The notes: generated by a model from the letters alone, not told the origin. 64,000 nt of DNA from Ruminococcus sp. (GCA_013911065.1 JACERV010000003.1:1-64000), one strand, 5' to 3'; positions 44,235 to 55,740 are shown, counted from the stretch's first letter. Translations and numbers: made by a program.

Positions 44235-45458
44235 ATGAAAAAAGAGCTGGAGCTTTATCTGCACATTCCTTTTTGTGCGAGGAAATGTGCATACTGCGAT
44301 TTTCTTTCCGGTACAGCGGATGAAAAGATGCAGCAGGAATATGTGGATGCTTTGATAAGGGAAATACATGAATACCGGAGTGTTTATCATGATAAATACG
44401 AAATAACTACTATTTTTGTAGGAGGCGGAACTCCTTCTATTTTAACTGGGACACAGATATTGAAGATATTTGAGGCCTTGTATCAGAGCTTTCAGGTAGC
44501 CGAAGGGGCGGAAATCACAATGGAAGTGAATCCCGGAACTGTGACAAATGAGAAACTGCATTTTTGGAAACAGGCGGGAATCAACCGGCTGAGCATCGGA
44601 TTACAGTCAGTGAATAATGAAGAGCTCCGGATGCTGGGACGTATTCACACGTATCAGGATTTTTTGAATACCTACAAAGCCGCCAGAGAGTATGGGTTTC
44701 AAAATATAAATGTGGATTTGATATCGGCTATACCAGGGCAGACCCTGGAAAGCTGGAAAAAAACTCTTTCTACGGTCACAGAACTGGAGCCTGAACACAT
44801 TTCTGCCTATAGTCTGATTGTAGAGGAGGGAACTCCTTTTTATCAGTGGTATGGCAGCAGTGCGGAAGCAGGGGAAGAGAAAGAGTATTACCCTCTGCCA
44901 TCGGATAAAAAAGGAGATACGCATCCTGCCCTGCCCGATGAAGATACGGAGCGGGCCATCTATGAACTTACGGCAGAATTGCTGGCTCAGTCCGGCTACA
45001 ACAGATATGAAATATCGAATTATGCAAAAAAGGGGTATGCCTGCCGTCACAACTTGGGATACTGGGAACGGAAGGAATATTTGGGTATCGGACTGGGAGC
45101 ATCCTCTCTTGTGAACCATACCAGATATCATAATACTACGGATTATGAGAAGTATATGGAAGGAATAATAGAGCAAAAAGAAATTTATGAAGAGGTGGAA
45201 AAACTAACCCTGTCAGATGAAATAGAGGAGTATATATTTCTTGGTCTTAGAAAGACGGAAGGAATCTCTGTGAAAGAGTTTGAAAGGCAGTTTGGAAAAG
45301 GCATAACAGATATCTATAAGGAAGAGCTGGAGAAGCTGGGGGCCGCAGGCTTACTTATAGGTTCATGGGATAGGCTTTATCTGACCTCCCGCGGAATTAA
45401 TGTAAGTAATGCAGTATTTGTTGAGTTCCTGGACCCATGCCTGAATGAGGAGATATAG
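44235..45458 (+). CDS. hemW: radical SAM heme chaperone HemW
   Basis: 407 residues. The N-terminal LYLHIPFCARKCAYCDF carries the CxxxCxxC iron-sulfur motif (about residues 14-22), followed by VGGGTPS, NPGT and IGLQSVNNEELRMLGR. The cysteine pattern and the absence of the HemN N-terminal extension point to HemW, a heme-insertion chaperone, and not coproporphyrinogen oxidase. An extra segment of about 25 residues (GEEKEYYPLPSDKKGDTHPA region, near residue 215) is a clade-specific insertion or local expansion. ATG 44235 has GGGAGTG. Confidence 0.9.
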   Translation: MKKELELYLHIPFCARKCAYCDFLSGTADEKMQQEYVDALIREIHEYRSVYHDKYEITTIFVGGGTPSILTGTQILKIFEALYQSFQVAEGAEITMEVNPGTVTNEKLHFWKQAGINRLSIGLQSVNNEELRMLGRIHTYQDFLNTYKAAREYGFQNINVDLISAIPGQTLESWKKTLSTVTELEPEHISAYSLIVEEGTPFYQWYGSSAEAGEEKEYYPLPSDKKGDTHPALPDEDTERAIYELTAELLAQSGYNRYEISNYAKKGYACRHNLGYWERKEYLGIGLGASSLVNHTRYHNTTDYEKYMEGIIEQKEIYEEVEKLTLSDEIEEYIFLGLRKTEGISVKEFERQFGKGITDIYKEELEKLGAAGLLIGSWDRLYLTSRGINVSNAVFVEFLDPCLNEEI

Positions 45459-45460
45459 AT

Positions 45461-45510
45461 AATTACGATTCAGCCACAGCTTGATTTCGCATGGCTGAAT
45501 TGTAATTAAA
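45461..45510 (+). terminator. terminator of hemW
   Basis: AATTACGATTCAGCCA (45461-45476) pairs with TGGCTGAATTGTAATT (45492-45507) with one G-T pair, followed by A-rich sequence. It isolates the heat-shock operon. Confidence 0.8.
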
Positions 45511-45532
45511 AATAAAAAATATATAAACAGTG

Positions 45533-45561
45533 TTGACAAAAAGAAATCGTGGTGATATCTT
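45533..45561 (+). promoter_or_regulatory. hrcA operon promoter
   Basis: TTGACA (45533-45538, perfect) and TATCTT (45556-45561) are 17 bases apart. The CIRCE operator follows at 45577. Confidence 0.75.
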
Positions 45562-45576
45562 AATATACGTAAGATG

Positions 45577-45603
45577 TTAGCACTCAAAACAAAAGAGTGC
45601 TAA
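45577..45603. promoter_or_regulatory. CIRCE operator (HrcA binding site)
   Basis: TTAGCACTC, nine bases, GAGTGCTAA: a perfect CIRCE inverted repeat, just after the promoter and 30 bases before hrcA. HrcA binds it to repress the operon when free of misfolded-protein load. Confidence 0.97.
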
Positions 45604-45632
45604 TAAGAAAAAGAATCGGAGAGGAGGGTCCT

Positions 45633-46682
45633 ATGGCTATAGATACAAATATAGGTGAAAGAAAACTGACAATATTAAAGGCCATCATCCGGAATTATCT
45701 GGAGACGGGAGAACCTGTGGGTTCCAGGACTCTTTCGAAATATACAGATTTGAATCTGAGTTCGGCAACGATTCGTAATGAAATGGCAGATTTGGAGGAT
45801 TTGGGATATATTTTCCAGCCTCATACTTCTGCGGGACGGATTCCTTCCGATAAGGGGTATCGGCTATATGTGGATATGCTGATGGAGGAAAAGGAGCAGG
45901 AGCTTTCGGAACTGAAGAATATCATGCTGGAGAAGACAGATAAGGTGGATAAAGTATTGAAGCAGGCCGCGAGAGTGCTGGCAGTAAATACAAATTATGC
46001 AACAATGGTATCTGCTCCGGTCAACAGCAGGAATACACTAAAGTTTATCCAGCTTTCCCAGGTGGATGAAGAACAGATTGTAGCAGTCATTGTAATGGGC
46101 GGCAATGTAATCAAAAATAAGATTATTAATATTGGTGATACCCTGAGTAATGAAAATTTATTAAAGCTGAATATGCTGCTGAATACCACATTGAATGGAA
46201 TGTCTATTGAGGAGATTAATCTGGGGATGATTGCAATGCTAAAAGAGCAGGCAGGTCCTCACAGCCAGGTAATTGATGACGTTTTGGACGCAGTGGCTGA
46301 GATTATCCATGTGGATGAAGATATGGAAATTTATACAAGCGGTGCTACCAATATTTTCAAATACCCAGAGCTGAGTGACAGGCAGAGTGCCCAGGAAATC
46401 ATTCATGCGTTTGAAGAAAAACAGCAGCTGGCAGAGCTTGTTACTGAGACACTGGCCAGTGAAGAAAACCGTGGAATTCAGGTATATATCGGAGATGAGA
46501 CTCCGGTGAAGACTATGAGAGACTGCAGTGTTGTGACTGCAACCTATGAGCTGGGCGAAGGGATGAAAGGAACCATAGGTATCATTGGACCAAAGCGTAT
46601 GGACTATGAACATGTTATGAAGACGTTGAAAACTCTGCAAAACGAGTTGGATGCAATTTATCATAAAGAGTCAAAAGAATAG
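45633..46682 (+). CDS. hrcA: heat-inducible transcription repressor HrcA
   Basis: 349 residues. N-terminal winged helix with LSSATIRNEMADLEDLGYI (about residues 43-61) and HTSAGRIPSDKGYR; then the inserted dimerisation and GAF-like domains with VIVMGGNVI near residue 153. It represses its own operon through CIRCE and is kept active by GroEL. Start 45633 has GAGGAGGG; in-frame upstream codons overlap CIRCE. Confidence 0.95.
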   Translation: MAIDTNIGERKLTILKAIIRNYLETGEPVGSRTLSKYTDLNLSSATIRNEMADLEDLGYIFQPHTSAGRIPSDKGYRLYVDMLMEEKEQELSELKNIMLEKTDKVDKVLKQAARVLAVNTNYATMVSAPVNSRNTLKFIQLSQVDEEQIVAVIVMGGNVIKNKIINIGDTLSNENLLKLNMLLNTTLNGMSIEEINLGMIAMLKEQAGPHSQVIDDVLDAVAEIIHVDEDMEIYTSGATNIFKYPELSDRQSAQEIIHAFEEKQQLAELVTETLASEENRGIQVYIGDETPVKTMRDCSVVTATYELGEGMKGTIGIIGPKRMDYEHVMKTLKTLQNELDAIYHKESKE

Positions 46683-46697
46683 GAAGGTGAATAGCCG

Positions 46698-47414
46698 GTG
46701 GAAGAAAAGATGAGCAAAGAAGACATGATAAAGGAAGCGGTGGAAGAGGCAAAGGTGAAGGCTGCGAAAGAAGCAGAAGAGAATGCAGCCGGTGAAGAGA
46801 CAGACCTGCCGGAATCTGATATTTTGACGGAGGAAGCGCCGGATACTGAAAGGGAAGAATCATTTTGTGAGAATGTCCCGGAAGAGGATACAGAAGGAGA
46901 TGACCAGCAGGAGCCGGGAGATGAGAAAGAAAAATCCGGCAAAGAGAAAAAAAAGTTTGGAAGAAAGGTAAAAAAAGATAAAAAAGACGAGAAGATTGAA
47001 GAACTGACTGACAGGCTTACTCGTCAAATAGCAGAGTTTGATAACTTCCGCAAACGTACAGACAAGGAGAAATCCCAAATGTACGAAATAGGTGCGAGAG
47101 ATATCATAGAAAAAATCCTTCCGGTTATAGATAATTTTGAGCGTGGTATTGCGGCTGTACCGGAAGATGAAAAGACCAATCCTTTCGCAGAAGGGCTGGA
47201 AAAGATTTACAAGCAGCTTATGACTACGTTTGAGGAGATTGGCGTAAAGCCGATTGAGGCGGTCGGCGCTGAATTTAATCCGGATTTCCATAATGCAGTA
47301 ATGCATGTGGAGGATGAAACACTTGGTGAGAATACTGTAGCTGAAGAGTTCCAAAAAGGCTATACTTACCGGGACAGCGTAGTAAGACATAGTATGGTGA
47401 AAGTCGCAAACTAA
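46698..47414 (+). CDS. grpE: nucleotide-exchange factor GrpE
   Basis: 238 residues. It releases ADP from DnaK. A long acidic and lysine-rich N-terminal region (to about residue 95) precedes the GrpE core with AEFDNFRKRTDKEK (about residues 111-124), LPVIDNFERGI and the C-terminal VEDETLGENTVAEEFQKGY, quoted in part. The start is GTG 46698, with AGGAAGG upstream; ATG 46710 is an alternative. It follows hrcA by 15 bases. Confidence 0.93.
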   Translation: MEEKMSKEDMIKEAVEEAKVKAAKEAEENAAGEETDLPESDILTEEAPDTEREESFCENVPEEDTEGDDQQEPGDEKEKSGKEKKKFGRKVKKDKKDEKIEELTDRLTRQIAEFDNFRKRTDKEKSQMYEIGARDIIEKILPVIDNFERGIAAVPEDEKTNPFAEGLEKIYKQLMTTFEEIGVKPIEAVGAEFNPDFHNAVMHVEDETLGENTVAEEFQKGYTYRDSVVRHSMVKVAN

Positions 47415-47440
47415 TAATCATTTAATGTGAAAAATTTTAG

Positions 47441-49315
<1,875 letters not shown>

Positions 49316-49332
49316 GGGCCTGTTAAGAGAGG

Positions 49333-49370
49333 ATTCTACGAAACCGCTTTTTGCGGCTTCGTAGAATTTC
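49333..49370 (+). terminator. hairpin between dnaK and dnaJ
   Basis: ATTCTACGAA-CCGC pairs with GCGG-TTCGTAGAAT (49333-49367) with one mismatch. The weak T run suggests partial termination, which would give more dnaK than dnaJ. Confidence 0.6.
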
Positions 49371-49452
49371 TATGTTACTAGATATTTGAGAAGGAAAGGT
49401 CCGGGGGCTTTTCCAGGTTATAAAAAGTAGACAGATGAAAGGGTAGAGTGTT

Positions 49453-50646
49453 ATGGCAGAGTCAAAAAGAGATTATTACGAGGTGCTTGGCATAAGCAGG
49501 GATGCTGATGATTCAGCAATCAAAAAAGCATACCGTGTGTTAGCCAAAAAGTACCATCCGGATATGAACCCGGGAGATGCCGAGGCTGAGAAGAGGTTTA
49601 AAGAGGCATCTGAAGCGTATGCAGTACTTAGTGACCCTGAAAAACGCCGCCAGTATGACCAGTTTGGACACGCAGCATTTGAAGGAGCCGCCGGCGGTGC
49701 GGGTGGTTTCGGAGGATTTGATTTCAATGGTGCTGATTTCAGCGATATATTTGGTGATATATTTGGAGACTTGTTCGGAGGGGCCGGCAGAAGAGGCGGC
49801 CGTGCCAGCAATGGTCCGATGAAAGGTGCAAATGTACGCAAGAGTATCAGAATCACATTCGAGGAGGCGGTCTTTGGATGTGAGAAGGAACTGGAGGTTG
49901 TGTTAAAAGACCCATGTTCAACATGTGATGGAACAGGGGCAAAGCCAGGCACATCTCCTGAAACCTGCTCGAAATGCGGAGGAAAGGGCCAGGTAGTTTA
50001 CACATCCCAGTCCTTCTTCGGTACGGTGCAGAATGTTCAGACTTGCCCAAGCTGCGGCGGTACAGGGAAAATAATTAAAGAGAAATGTACGTCCTGCGCA
50101 GGAACCGGATATGAATCCAGCAAGAAGAGGATTCAGGTATCTATTCCGGCAGGTATAGATAATGGGCAGAGTGTACGCATCCGCGAAAAGGGGGAACCAG
50201 GTATAAATGGCGGACCGAGAGGCGATTTACTGGTAGAGGTGAATGTTTCCAGACATCCGATTTTCCAGAGACAAGATGTGCATATTTTCTCAACCGTTCC
50301 GATTTCCTTTGCCCAGGCGGCTCTTGGCGGTGATGTAAGAGTCCCCACAGTGGATGGTGAGGTAATCTACACTGTGAAGGCAGGGACAAAGACAGATACA
50401 AAAGTGCGTCTGAAAGGAAAAGGAGTCCCTTCTTTGAGAAACTCACAGATTCGCGGCGATCACTATGTTACTCTGGTGATTCAGACACCGGAGAAGTTAA
50501 GCCCGGAGGCAAAAGAAGCATTACGTGAATTTGACAGATTGACGGGAAACTCTTTGAACCAGGAAAGTCCTTCTGAGAGCGGGGCAAAGTCAAAAGGTAG
50601 GAAAAAAGGCTTTATGGGAAAAGTAAAAGAAGCCTTTGATGAATAA
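49453..50646 (+). CDS. dnaJ: co-chaperone DnaJ (Hsp40)
   Basis: 397 residues. The J domain has [10 protein letters not shown] with the HPD triad (about residues 36-38), a Gly/Phe-rich stretch ([21 protein letters not shown]), four CxxCxGxG zinc repeats ([32 protein letters not shown] at about residues 156-220) and the C-terminal substrate domains. It stimulates DnaK. A complete class A DnaJ. Confidence 0.97.
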   Translation: MAESKRDYYEVLGISRDADDSAIKKAYRVLAKKYHPDMNPGDAEAEKRFKEASEAYAVLSDPEKRRQYDQFGHAAFEGAAGGAGGFGGFDFNGADFSDIFGDIFGDLFGGAGRRGGRASNGPMKGANVRKSIRITFEEAVFGCEKELEVVLKDPCSTCDGTGAKPGTSPETCSKCGGKGQVVYTSQSFFGTVQNVQTCPSCGGTGKIIKEKCTSCAGTGYESSKKRIQVSIPAGIDNGQSVRIREKGEPGINGGPRGDLLVEVNVSRHPIFQRQDVHIFSTVPISFAQAALGGDVRVPTVDGEVIYTVKAGTKTDTKVRLKGKGVPSLRNSQIRGDHYVTLVIQTPEKLSPEAKEALREFDRLTGNSLNQESPSESGAKSKGRKKGFMGKVKEAFDE

Positions 50647-50664
50647 AAGAGATAAAAAACAGGG

Positions 50665-50711
50665 AAGTGCCGTGAAATAGCTGGTTTAGAGCTATGAAGC
50701 GGCACTTTTGC
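50665..50711 (+). terminator. terminator of the heat-shock operon
   Basis: AAGTGCCG (50665-50672) pairs with CGGCACTT (50700-50707), with an inner AGCT pairing, followed by TTTTGCTTTG. Confidence 0.8.
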
Positions 50712-50870
50712 TTTGTGTGAATAAAAACCAATAGGCCGGCAGCCGATGTAATATGATAGAAAATATCCATAAGTGTATTAGGATTTTCAATTTGGTCATA
50801 AGAGGCCTCCATGCTATCATATAATAGCAGCTTGTGTAGTAATGCTGAAGTCGAATCAGGAGGAAATATT

Positions 50871-52022
50871 ATGGAAGTTATTAAGGAGTTGCCGGAGGTA
50901 TTCGGGGATTTTGCAGAACAACGTAAAAATTCATTTTTAACGGTGAAAGAATTAAAGGATAAAGGAGTGCCGGTTGTAGGGGCATATTGTACCTACTTTC
51001 CGAAAGAGATTGCAATGGCAATGGGAGCCGGAACAGTAGGGCTGTGCTCAACATCGGACGAGACAATAGCGGAAGCAGAAAAGGATCTTCCTAAGAATCT
51101 GTGCCCTTTAATCAAGTCCAGCTATGGGTTTGCAAAAGCGGATAAATGTCCGTATTTCTATTTTTCCGATGTGGTGGTGGGAGAAACTACCTGTGACGGA
51201 AAGAAAAAGATGTATGAATATATGTCTGAGTTTAAAGATGTTTTTTTGATGGAACTTCCGAATACGCAGGGGGAAGAAGCACTGAAATTGTGGAAGAAAG
51301 AGATTATTCGTTTTAAGGAATATCTGGAAAAGAAGTTTGATGTGACCATTACAGAAGAGGATATCCTTGAGGCAATTAAAGTAGAGAATCGTGTACGAAG
51401 TTCCCTCCGCAGGTTTTACGAAGTGATGAAGAAGGATCCGGTTCCAATTACAGGGTACGATTTATTTAAAGTTTTGTACGGAAGTACCTTTAAATTCGAC
51501 AGAGAAGCAATTCCTGCTGAGGTGGATGCTTTGACTGAAAAGATTGAGGCAGAATATGCAGGCGGGAAAAAGCAGAAGAAAAAACCACGCATTTTACTGA
51601 CCGGATGTCCTCTGGGCGGGGCGACGGAAAAAATCATTAGAGCCATTGAAGATAACGGCGCTATTGTAGTTACTTATGAGAATTGCACGGGAGCTAAGGC
51701 GATAGACCAGCTTGTAGATGAAGAAAATCCGGATGTATATGATGCTTTAGCAAGACGTTACCTGAACATTGGATGCTCTGTTATGACACCAAATCCAAAC
51801 CGCTTTAAACTGCTGGACAGGCTGATTGATGAATATCAGGTAGACGGGGTTGTAGAAATGACACTCCAGGCTTGCCATACATACAACATAGAAACATTGG
51901 CAGTCCGGAGGTTTACCAATGAAAAGAAAGGAATTCCATATATTCATGTGGAGACAGACTATTCCCAGGCGGATATTGCACAGTTGAATACGAGAATTAC
52001 AGCGTTTATTGAGATGCTGTAA
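50871..52022 (+). CDS. double-cubane-cluster-type anaerobic reductase
   Basis: 383 residues of the 2-hydroxyacyl-CoA dehydratase BcrC/BadD/HgdB superfamily. It resembles the stand-alone double-cubane-cluster proteins (DCCP, YjiM-like), which carry a [Fe8S9] cluster. Cysteines are seen in GAYCTYFPKE, KNLCPLIKS, DKCPYFYFSD, GETTCDGKKKMYE, LTGCPLGGATEK, ENCTG and LQACHTYNIE. The dehydratase partner subunit and the HgdC-type activator are not next to it. The natural substrate is unknown. The start at 50871 has AGGAGG. Confidence 0.85.
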   Translation: MEVIKELPEVFGDFAEQRKNSFLTVKELKDKGVPVVGAYCTYFPKEIAMAMGAGTVGLCSTSDETIAEAEKDLPKNLCPLIKSSYGFAKADKCPYFYFSDVVVGETTCDGKKKMYEYMSEFKDVFLMELPNTQGEEALKLWKKEIIRFKEYLEKKFDVTITEEDILEAIKVENRVRSSLRRFYEVMKKDPVPITGYDLFKVLYGSTFKFDREAIPAEVDALTEKIEAEYAGGKKQKKKPRILLTGCPLGGATEKIIRAIEDNGAIVVTYENCTGAKAIDQLVDEENPDVYDALARRYLNIGCSVMTPNPNRFKLLDRLIDEYQVDGVVEMTLQACHTYNIETLAVRRFTNEKKGIPYIHVETDYSQADIAQLNTRITAFIEML

Positions 52023-52113
52023 TGTTTACATGTAAAGATAAACGGGACATGGAATAAAGCTGTCTGTTTTCTGACTGCCAGTATTATAGAGGAGGAGTTA
52101 TGCAGAATGCAAG

Positions 52114-52135
52114 GTGATAAAAATGAATTTATCAC
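52114..52135. terminator. small hairpin downstream of the NarL-type regulator
   Basis: GTGATAAA (52114-52121) and TTTATCAC (52128-52135) are perfect arms between convergent genes. A weak terminator candidate. Confidence 0.35.
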
Positions 52136-52160
52136 ACATTTTGCAATACCCTCCTTTTTT

Positions 52161-52781
52161 TCATTTATTCTGGTAATAGAAGACGGCTACCTGGGTTCTG
52201 TCCCGCAGGTTCAGCTTATCCAAGATAGAACTCAGGTAATTTCTTACAGTCCCTTCACTTAAAAAAAGAATGGATGCAATTTCCTTGTTGCTGCGCCCTT
52301 CGGCAATTAGCTGTATAACCTCCAACTCTCTGTCATTGATGTCACAGGAAGCGTAGTCAAAAACAGATTTTTTCTCAAGAAGAGATGGGATTTTGGATAC
52401 AATCTCTTTTCCGAATACGGTCTGGCCGGAAGATACAGCAAGAATGGCAGGGATGATATTTTGGTAATCCTGTTTCAGAATATAGCCTTTCGCCCCCAGC
52501 TTTAATGCCATAATGATATATTCATCATCCAAAAATGTAGTCAGCAGGAGGATACGGGCATCCGGGTATTCTTTCAGAATCTCTGCTGCAGCTTCCAGTC
52601 CACTTATCTCTTTCATGCGGATGTCCATGAGCAGAACGTCCGGCCTGTATTTCTTATACAATGAAATGGCTTCTTTTCCGTCACTTCCACATGCAGGAAT
52701 ATGGAAATCTTCCCGTGTTTCCAAAATTGTTTTCAATGCACCTGTCACCAGACAATCGTCATCTACAATTAAGATATTCAT
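52161..52781 (-). CDS. NarL/LuxR-family response regulator
   Basis: 206 residues. Receiver domain with IVDDD (residues 5-9), LLMDIRMKEISG (phospho-acceptor near residue 53) and KGYILKQD; the C-terminal LuxR-type helix-turn-helix has NDRELEVIQLIAEGRSNKEIA and EGTVRNYLSSILDKL, quoted in part. Its start is 2 bases after the kinase stop, so they are co-translated. A ribosome site (GGAG) lies in the end of the kinase gene. The pair diverges from the BTAD cassette, suggesting a link to it. Confidence 0.88.
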   Translation of the reverse strand: MNILIVDDDCLVTGALKTILETREDFHIPACGSDGKEAISLYKKYRPDVLLMDIRMKEISGLEAAAEILKEYPDARILLLTTFLDDEYIIMALKLGAKGYILKQDYQNIIPAILAVSSGQTVFGKEIVSKIPSLLEKKSVFDYASCDINDRELEVIQLIAEGRSNKEIASILFLSEGTVRNYLSSILDKLNLRDRTQVAVFYYQNK

Positions 52782-52783
52782 AG

Positions 52784-53851
52784 TTAAATCTCCTTTGGAA
52801 TGGTAATAAATATTTTAAATCCATGTTCAGTAAGAATCTGTATATGCCCTTTTAATGAATGTATTCTTTCCTTCATATTGATCAGGCCAATACCAGCGCC
52901 GGAAGAGTGAACAGCAGTCCCGTTATCTTCAATACAGAACTGGTACAATGCAGGGTGCTCTCTCATACTAAGCTGTACAGAGGTTGCACTGCTGTGCATT
53001 ATAATGTTGGAAAGCGCTTCTTTTGTGATGCTGATAAAACAATATTTAATCTCTTTTGGGATGTCCCTGCTCATATCATAAGAAAACGATATGGGACAGA
53101 ATGTAAAATCATGGACAAGACTATTTATTGCTTCCTCTAAATTTATAGATTCGTCATGAAGGTCATGCACGCTGCTTCGGATACTATCCATTGCAGAATT
53201 TAAGGTGGCATCAAGGGTTTTCAGGGAATCAGACAATGAGTCATCTTGATTAACGGCGCGTACAGCCCCTGTCATCAGGATGGACCGGGAGAGAAGATGC
53301 CCCACATTGTCGTGGATTTCACGGGCAATCCGGTTGCGCTCCCGGAGGGTTGCAGTGTAGATTTCATAGTCTTGTTTTTCTAAAAGTGTGTGGTTTTTTT
53401 CTGCCAGGAGAAGGTTCCTTTCGGTACTGTCATCTCTTGTATGTTTATACAACGACTCTAATTCACTGCAGCTTTGAGTATTCTTCTGCAGTACAAAGGA
53501 AAGCAGGAGTCCAAAGGAACACAGGAAGAAGGAAAAAAAATCTGTAGTTCTGAGACAGAAAAAATAGAAATAAAGGAACCATCCGGCTGCAGCCGGCAGA
53601 AACTTCCTGTGCCAAAACAGAATATAAGAGACGGCGGTAAAAAAATAAAGGAAAACAGGATAAAACCATGAAGCCAGGAGAAACAGAAGGGATACGGGCA
53701 GTATATAAGTACCTGAATCCAGAAAACAGTCACCGCAGCATATAATTAAGGCAGCCAAAAAAGCCAGCACAAAAAAGAAATCCGGACTGGCTTGAAACAG
53801 GGCAAAAAAACAGTACAGAAACAATAGGCTTATGTCTCTTATATATTTCAT
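52784..53851 (-). CDS. DesK/LiaS-type sensor histidine kinase
   Basis: 355 residues. About four to five membrane segments in the first 130 residues, little outside the membrane, then a HisKA_3 domain with RIAREIHDNVGHLLSRS (phospho-acceptor His near residue 178) and an HATPase with ITKEALSNIIMHSSA and GAGIGLINMKERI. Such kinases sense membrane state. It forms an operon with the regulator. The start lies 132 bases from the divergent BTAD gene. Confidence 0.85.
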   Translation of the reverse strand: MKYIRDISLLFLYCFFALFQASPDFFFVLAFLAALIICCGDCFLDSGTYILPVSLLFLLASWFYPVFLYFFTAVSYILFWHRKFLPAAAGWFLYFYFFCLRTTDFFSFFLCSFGLLLSFVLQKNTQSCSELESLYKHTRDDSTERNLLLAEKNHTLLEKQDYEIYTATLRERNRIAREIHDNVGHLLSRSILMTGAVRAVNQDDSLSDSLKTLDATLNSAMDSIRSSVHDLHDESINLEEAINSLVHDFTFCPISFSYDMSRDIPKEIKYCFISITKEALSNIIMHSSATSVQLSMREHPALYQFCIEDNGTAVHSSGAGIGLINMKERIHSLKGHIQILTEHGFKIFITIPKEI

Positions 53852-53921
53852 GTAAAATCTCTCTCTTTCTACTTTTTGGATACGAAAAGTAAAAAATTGA
53901 ATACATTGTTATAAATATTCT

Positions 53922-53949
53922 TTGAAATTTATTATATCATGAATATAAG
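53922..53949 (+). promoter_or_regulatory. candidate promoter for the BTAD cassette
   Basis: TTGAAA (53922-53927) and TATAAG (53944-53949) are 16 bases apart, 34 bases before the first BTAD gene. The divergent spacer is AT-rich, and regulator sites are possible. Confidence 0.5.
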
Positions 53950-53983
53950 GCTTGTAAAAGGATGAAAGGGCAGGAGATTAAAA

Positions 53984-55192
53984 ATGACAGTTTCAAAAGT
54001 AAAAAGGGTACATATACAGCTTCTTGGTAAGTTCGAGATGAAAGGCGGGAAAGAAGTGATTGATGAATCAGGAATCCATTCTAACATGATGATGAAGCTG
54101 CTGGCTTATATTATCTGTCACCGTCAGAAAGAAATTACCATTCAGGAGTTAAGTGAGAATTTATGGCCGGATGAGACAAGTGCAAATCCTGCCGGCGCTT
54201 TGAAAAATCTGATGTATCGGCTTAGGAGCAGACTATGCAAAGAATGGGGCCAAGACAATCTAATATTGACCGGACACGGCTGTTATAGGTGGAATCCGGA
54301 AATTGCAGTCACTGTGGATGCTGATGAGTTTGAAGTGTATTATAAAATGGCATTGAAAACCAGAAACCCGGAGGAAAAGAGTGATTTGGAACAGAAGGCT
54401 GTAGATTTATATAAAGGAAAGTTCTTGCCGGGATTATCAAATGAACACTGGGTGATGTCTTTAAGTGCCTATTATCACAGCATTTATCTGGATGTTGTGA
54501 AAGAAGCGGCTTTTTTTTTCGAAAAAAACAGAATGTTTACCAGGATGGAGGAAATTCTTCAGCGTGCCACCATAATAGAAACTTTGGATGAGGAGCTTTA
54601 CTGTCTGCTGCTTCGGGCAATGCTGGGAGGAGATAAACAGAGCCTGGCACTAACAAGATATGTGGAAATTGCAGAGCTGCTGTACGATAATCTGGGGGTG
54701 CGTCCTTGTATGGAACTTCAGGAGATTTATAATGAGATGATGAAACGGCATCATGAATATGAGCCGGACATCAGTGCTATACAGCAAAAACTAAAAAGGG
54801 AGAAGGAGGGAAAGGGAGCTTTTTTGTGTGAGTACGGTATTTTTACGAAAATCTATGAGCTGGAGACGCGCAGATACGAGCGGTTTAAAATACCGGTGTA
54901 CTTATCCCTGCTTTCCCTTTATCCGGAAGAGCGTATGAAGAGAGGGAGTTCTTTTTATCTGAAAGTCATAAACAACGGTATGGCACAGATGCAGAAGATA
55001 CTTTTAAATTCCCTGCGCTACGGAGATGTTATCACACGCTACAGTGTCAGCCAGTTTTTGGTCATGCTGCCGGGATGCCGGTGTGATGATGCAAAGGTGG
55101 TACTGGAGAGAGTACAGAATAATTTCTACGCAGGCGGGAGGCATGTGAAGGTGAAAATACAGTACGGACTCAATGAAATAGAATTTCATTAG
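53984..55192 (+). CDS. BTAD-type transcription regulator with degenerate GGDEF domain (paralogue 1)
   Basis: 402 residues in three parts. An OmpR/SARP-like winged helix occupies about residues 7-105 (VHIQLLGKFEMKGG start, GALKNLMYRLRSRL recognition area). A BTAD/TPR-type domain spans about 110-255 (LYKGKFLPGL, EELYCLLLRAMLGG). The C-terminal region (about 275-400) looks like a GGDEF fold, with RYGDVITRY followed by SVSQF at residues 354-358 where GGDEF should be, then LVMLPG. The catalytic motif is lost, so cyclase activity is not expected; nucleotide or c-di-GMP sensing is possible. Closely related to the gene at 56067. Confidence 0.8.
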   Translation: MTVSKVKRVHIQLLGKFEMKGGKEVIDESGIHSNMMMKLLAYIICHRQKEITIQELSENLWPDETSANPAGALKNLMYRLRSRLCKEWGQDNLILTGHGCYRWNPEIAVTVDADEFEVYYKMALKTRNPEEKSDLEQKAVDLYKGKFLPGLSNEHWVMSLSAYYHSIYLDVVKEAAFFFEKNRMFTRMEEILQRATIIETLDEELYCLLLRAMLGGDKQSLALTRYVEIAELLYDNLGVRPCMELQEIYNEMMKRHHEYEPDISAIQQKLKREKEGKGAFLCEYGIFTKIYELETRRYERFKIPVYLSLLSLYPEERMKRGSSFYLKVINNGMAQMQKILLNSLRYGDVITRYSVSQFLVMLPGCRCDDAKVVLERVQNNFYAGGRHVKVKIQYGLNEIEFH

Positions 55193-55210
55193 ATGAGAGA
55201 GGCTGATGAT

Positions 55211-55645
55211 ATGGAGAAAAAAATAAAATATCCCGTTACGGCGCTTAGAATTTGTATAGATAGCCTGGACCCTGGCAGCGGGGAGATAGAAGGAATCATC
55301 TGCGGGATTGCACTGGAATGTATGTATCCGTTTTGTGGAAGCGGAGAACTGCTGCTTTTAATTGATAAACTTTTAGATCAAATTGGAAAGCCGCAGGCCT
55401 CCAGAAAAGTAAGAAGTTTTAAGAGTCCAGGCGGGCAGCATGACGGCGGTTACAAGAGTAATCCTGTCCGTTATCACGAATCAGAAGAAATTGCAGGAGT
55501 GAAAGGCAGCCTGGAAACGAGAGATGTTTTCTTTATTTCCAGGCTTAGAAGCACCTGGCAGGGAATTGTGAAAGATCAGGAGGGTAATTCTCTGGGCAGA
55601 TTTAATAGCGATCTGGAATTCTTGGATCTACTCTTTTATGACTAA
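55211..55645 (+). CDS. small TWQG-motif protein (companion 1)
   Basis: 144 residues. The C-terminus reads FISRLRSTWQGIVKDQEG and later SDLEFLDLLFYD, the same pattern as the next small protein (TWQGVVK, SALELIKLMDSA). Similar short proteins with a WQG core occur in clostridia without a known function, to my recollection. The N-terminal part is unfamiliar. I chose ATG 55211, which has GAGAGG upstream; ATG 55193 directly abuts the previous stop. It lies 18 bases after the first BTAD gene. Confidence 0.6.
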   Translation: MEKKIKYPVTALRICIDSLDPGSGEIEGIICGIALECMYPFCGSGELLLLIDKLLDQIGKPQASRKVRSFKSPGGQHDGGYKSNPVRYHESEEIAGVKGSLETRDVFFISRLRSTWQGIVKDQEGNSLGRFNSDLEFLDLLFYD

Positions 55646-55740
55646 AATGTGACCGGGGCAGGTTATAATAACAACACGGCCAAAGTTAACAGAAAATGAG
55701 GGAATCATAAGATGTATTTCCGGAAAGGATCGTGAAATCC

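Noticed and set aside
52100..52117. Five-codon ORF with GGAGGAG site after the double-cubane gene
   Set aside because: Five codons with a stop at once; probably chance, or the start of a deleted gene. No other evidence.
52784..53851. Possible CRISPR-like or tandem repeat structure near the kinase
   Set aside because: No direct repeats with regular spacers were seen there or elsewhere in the window; no cas genes either.
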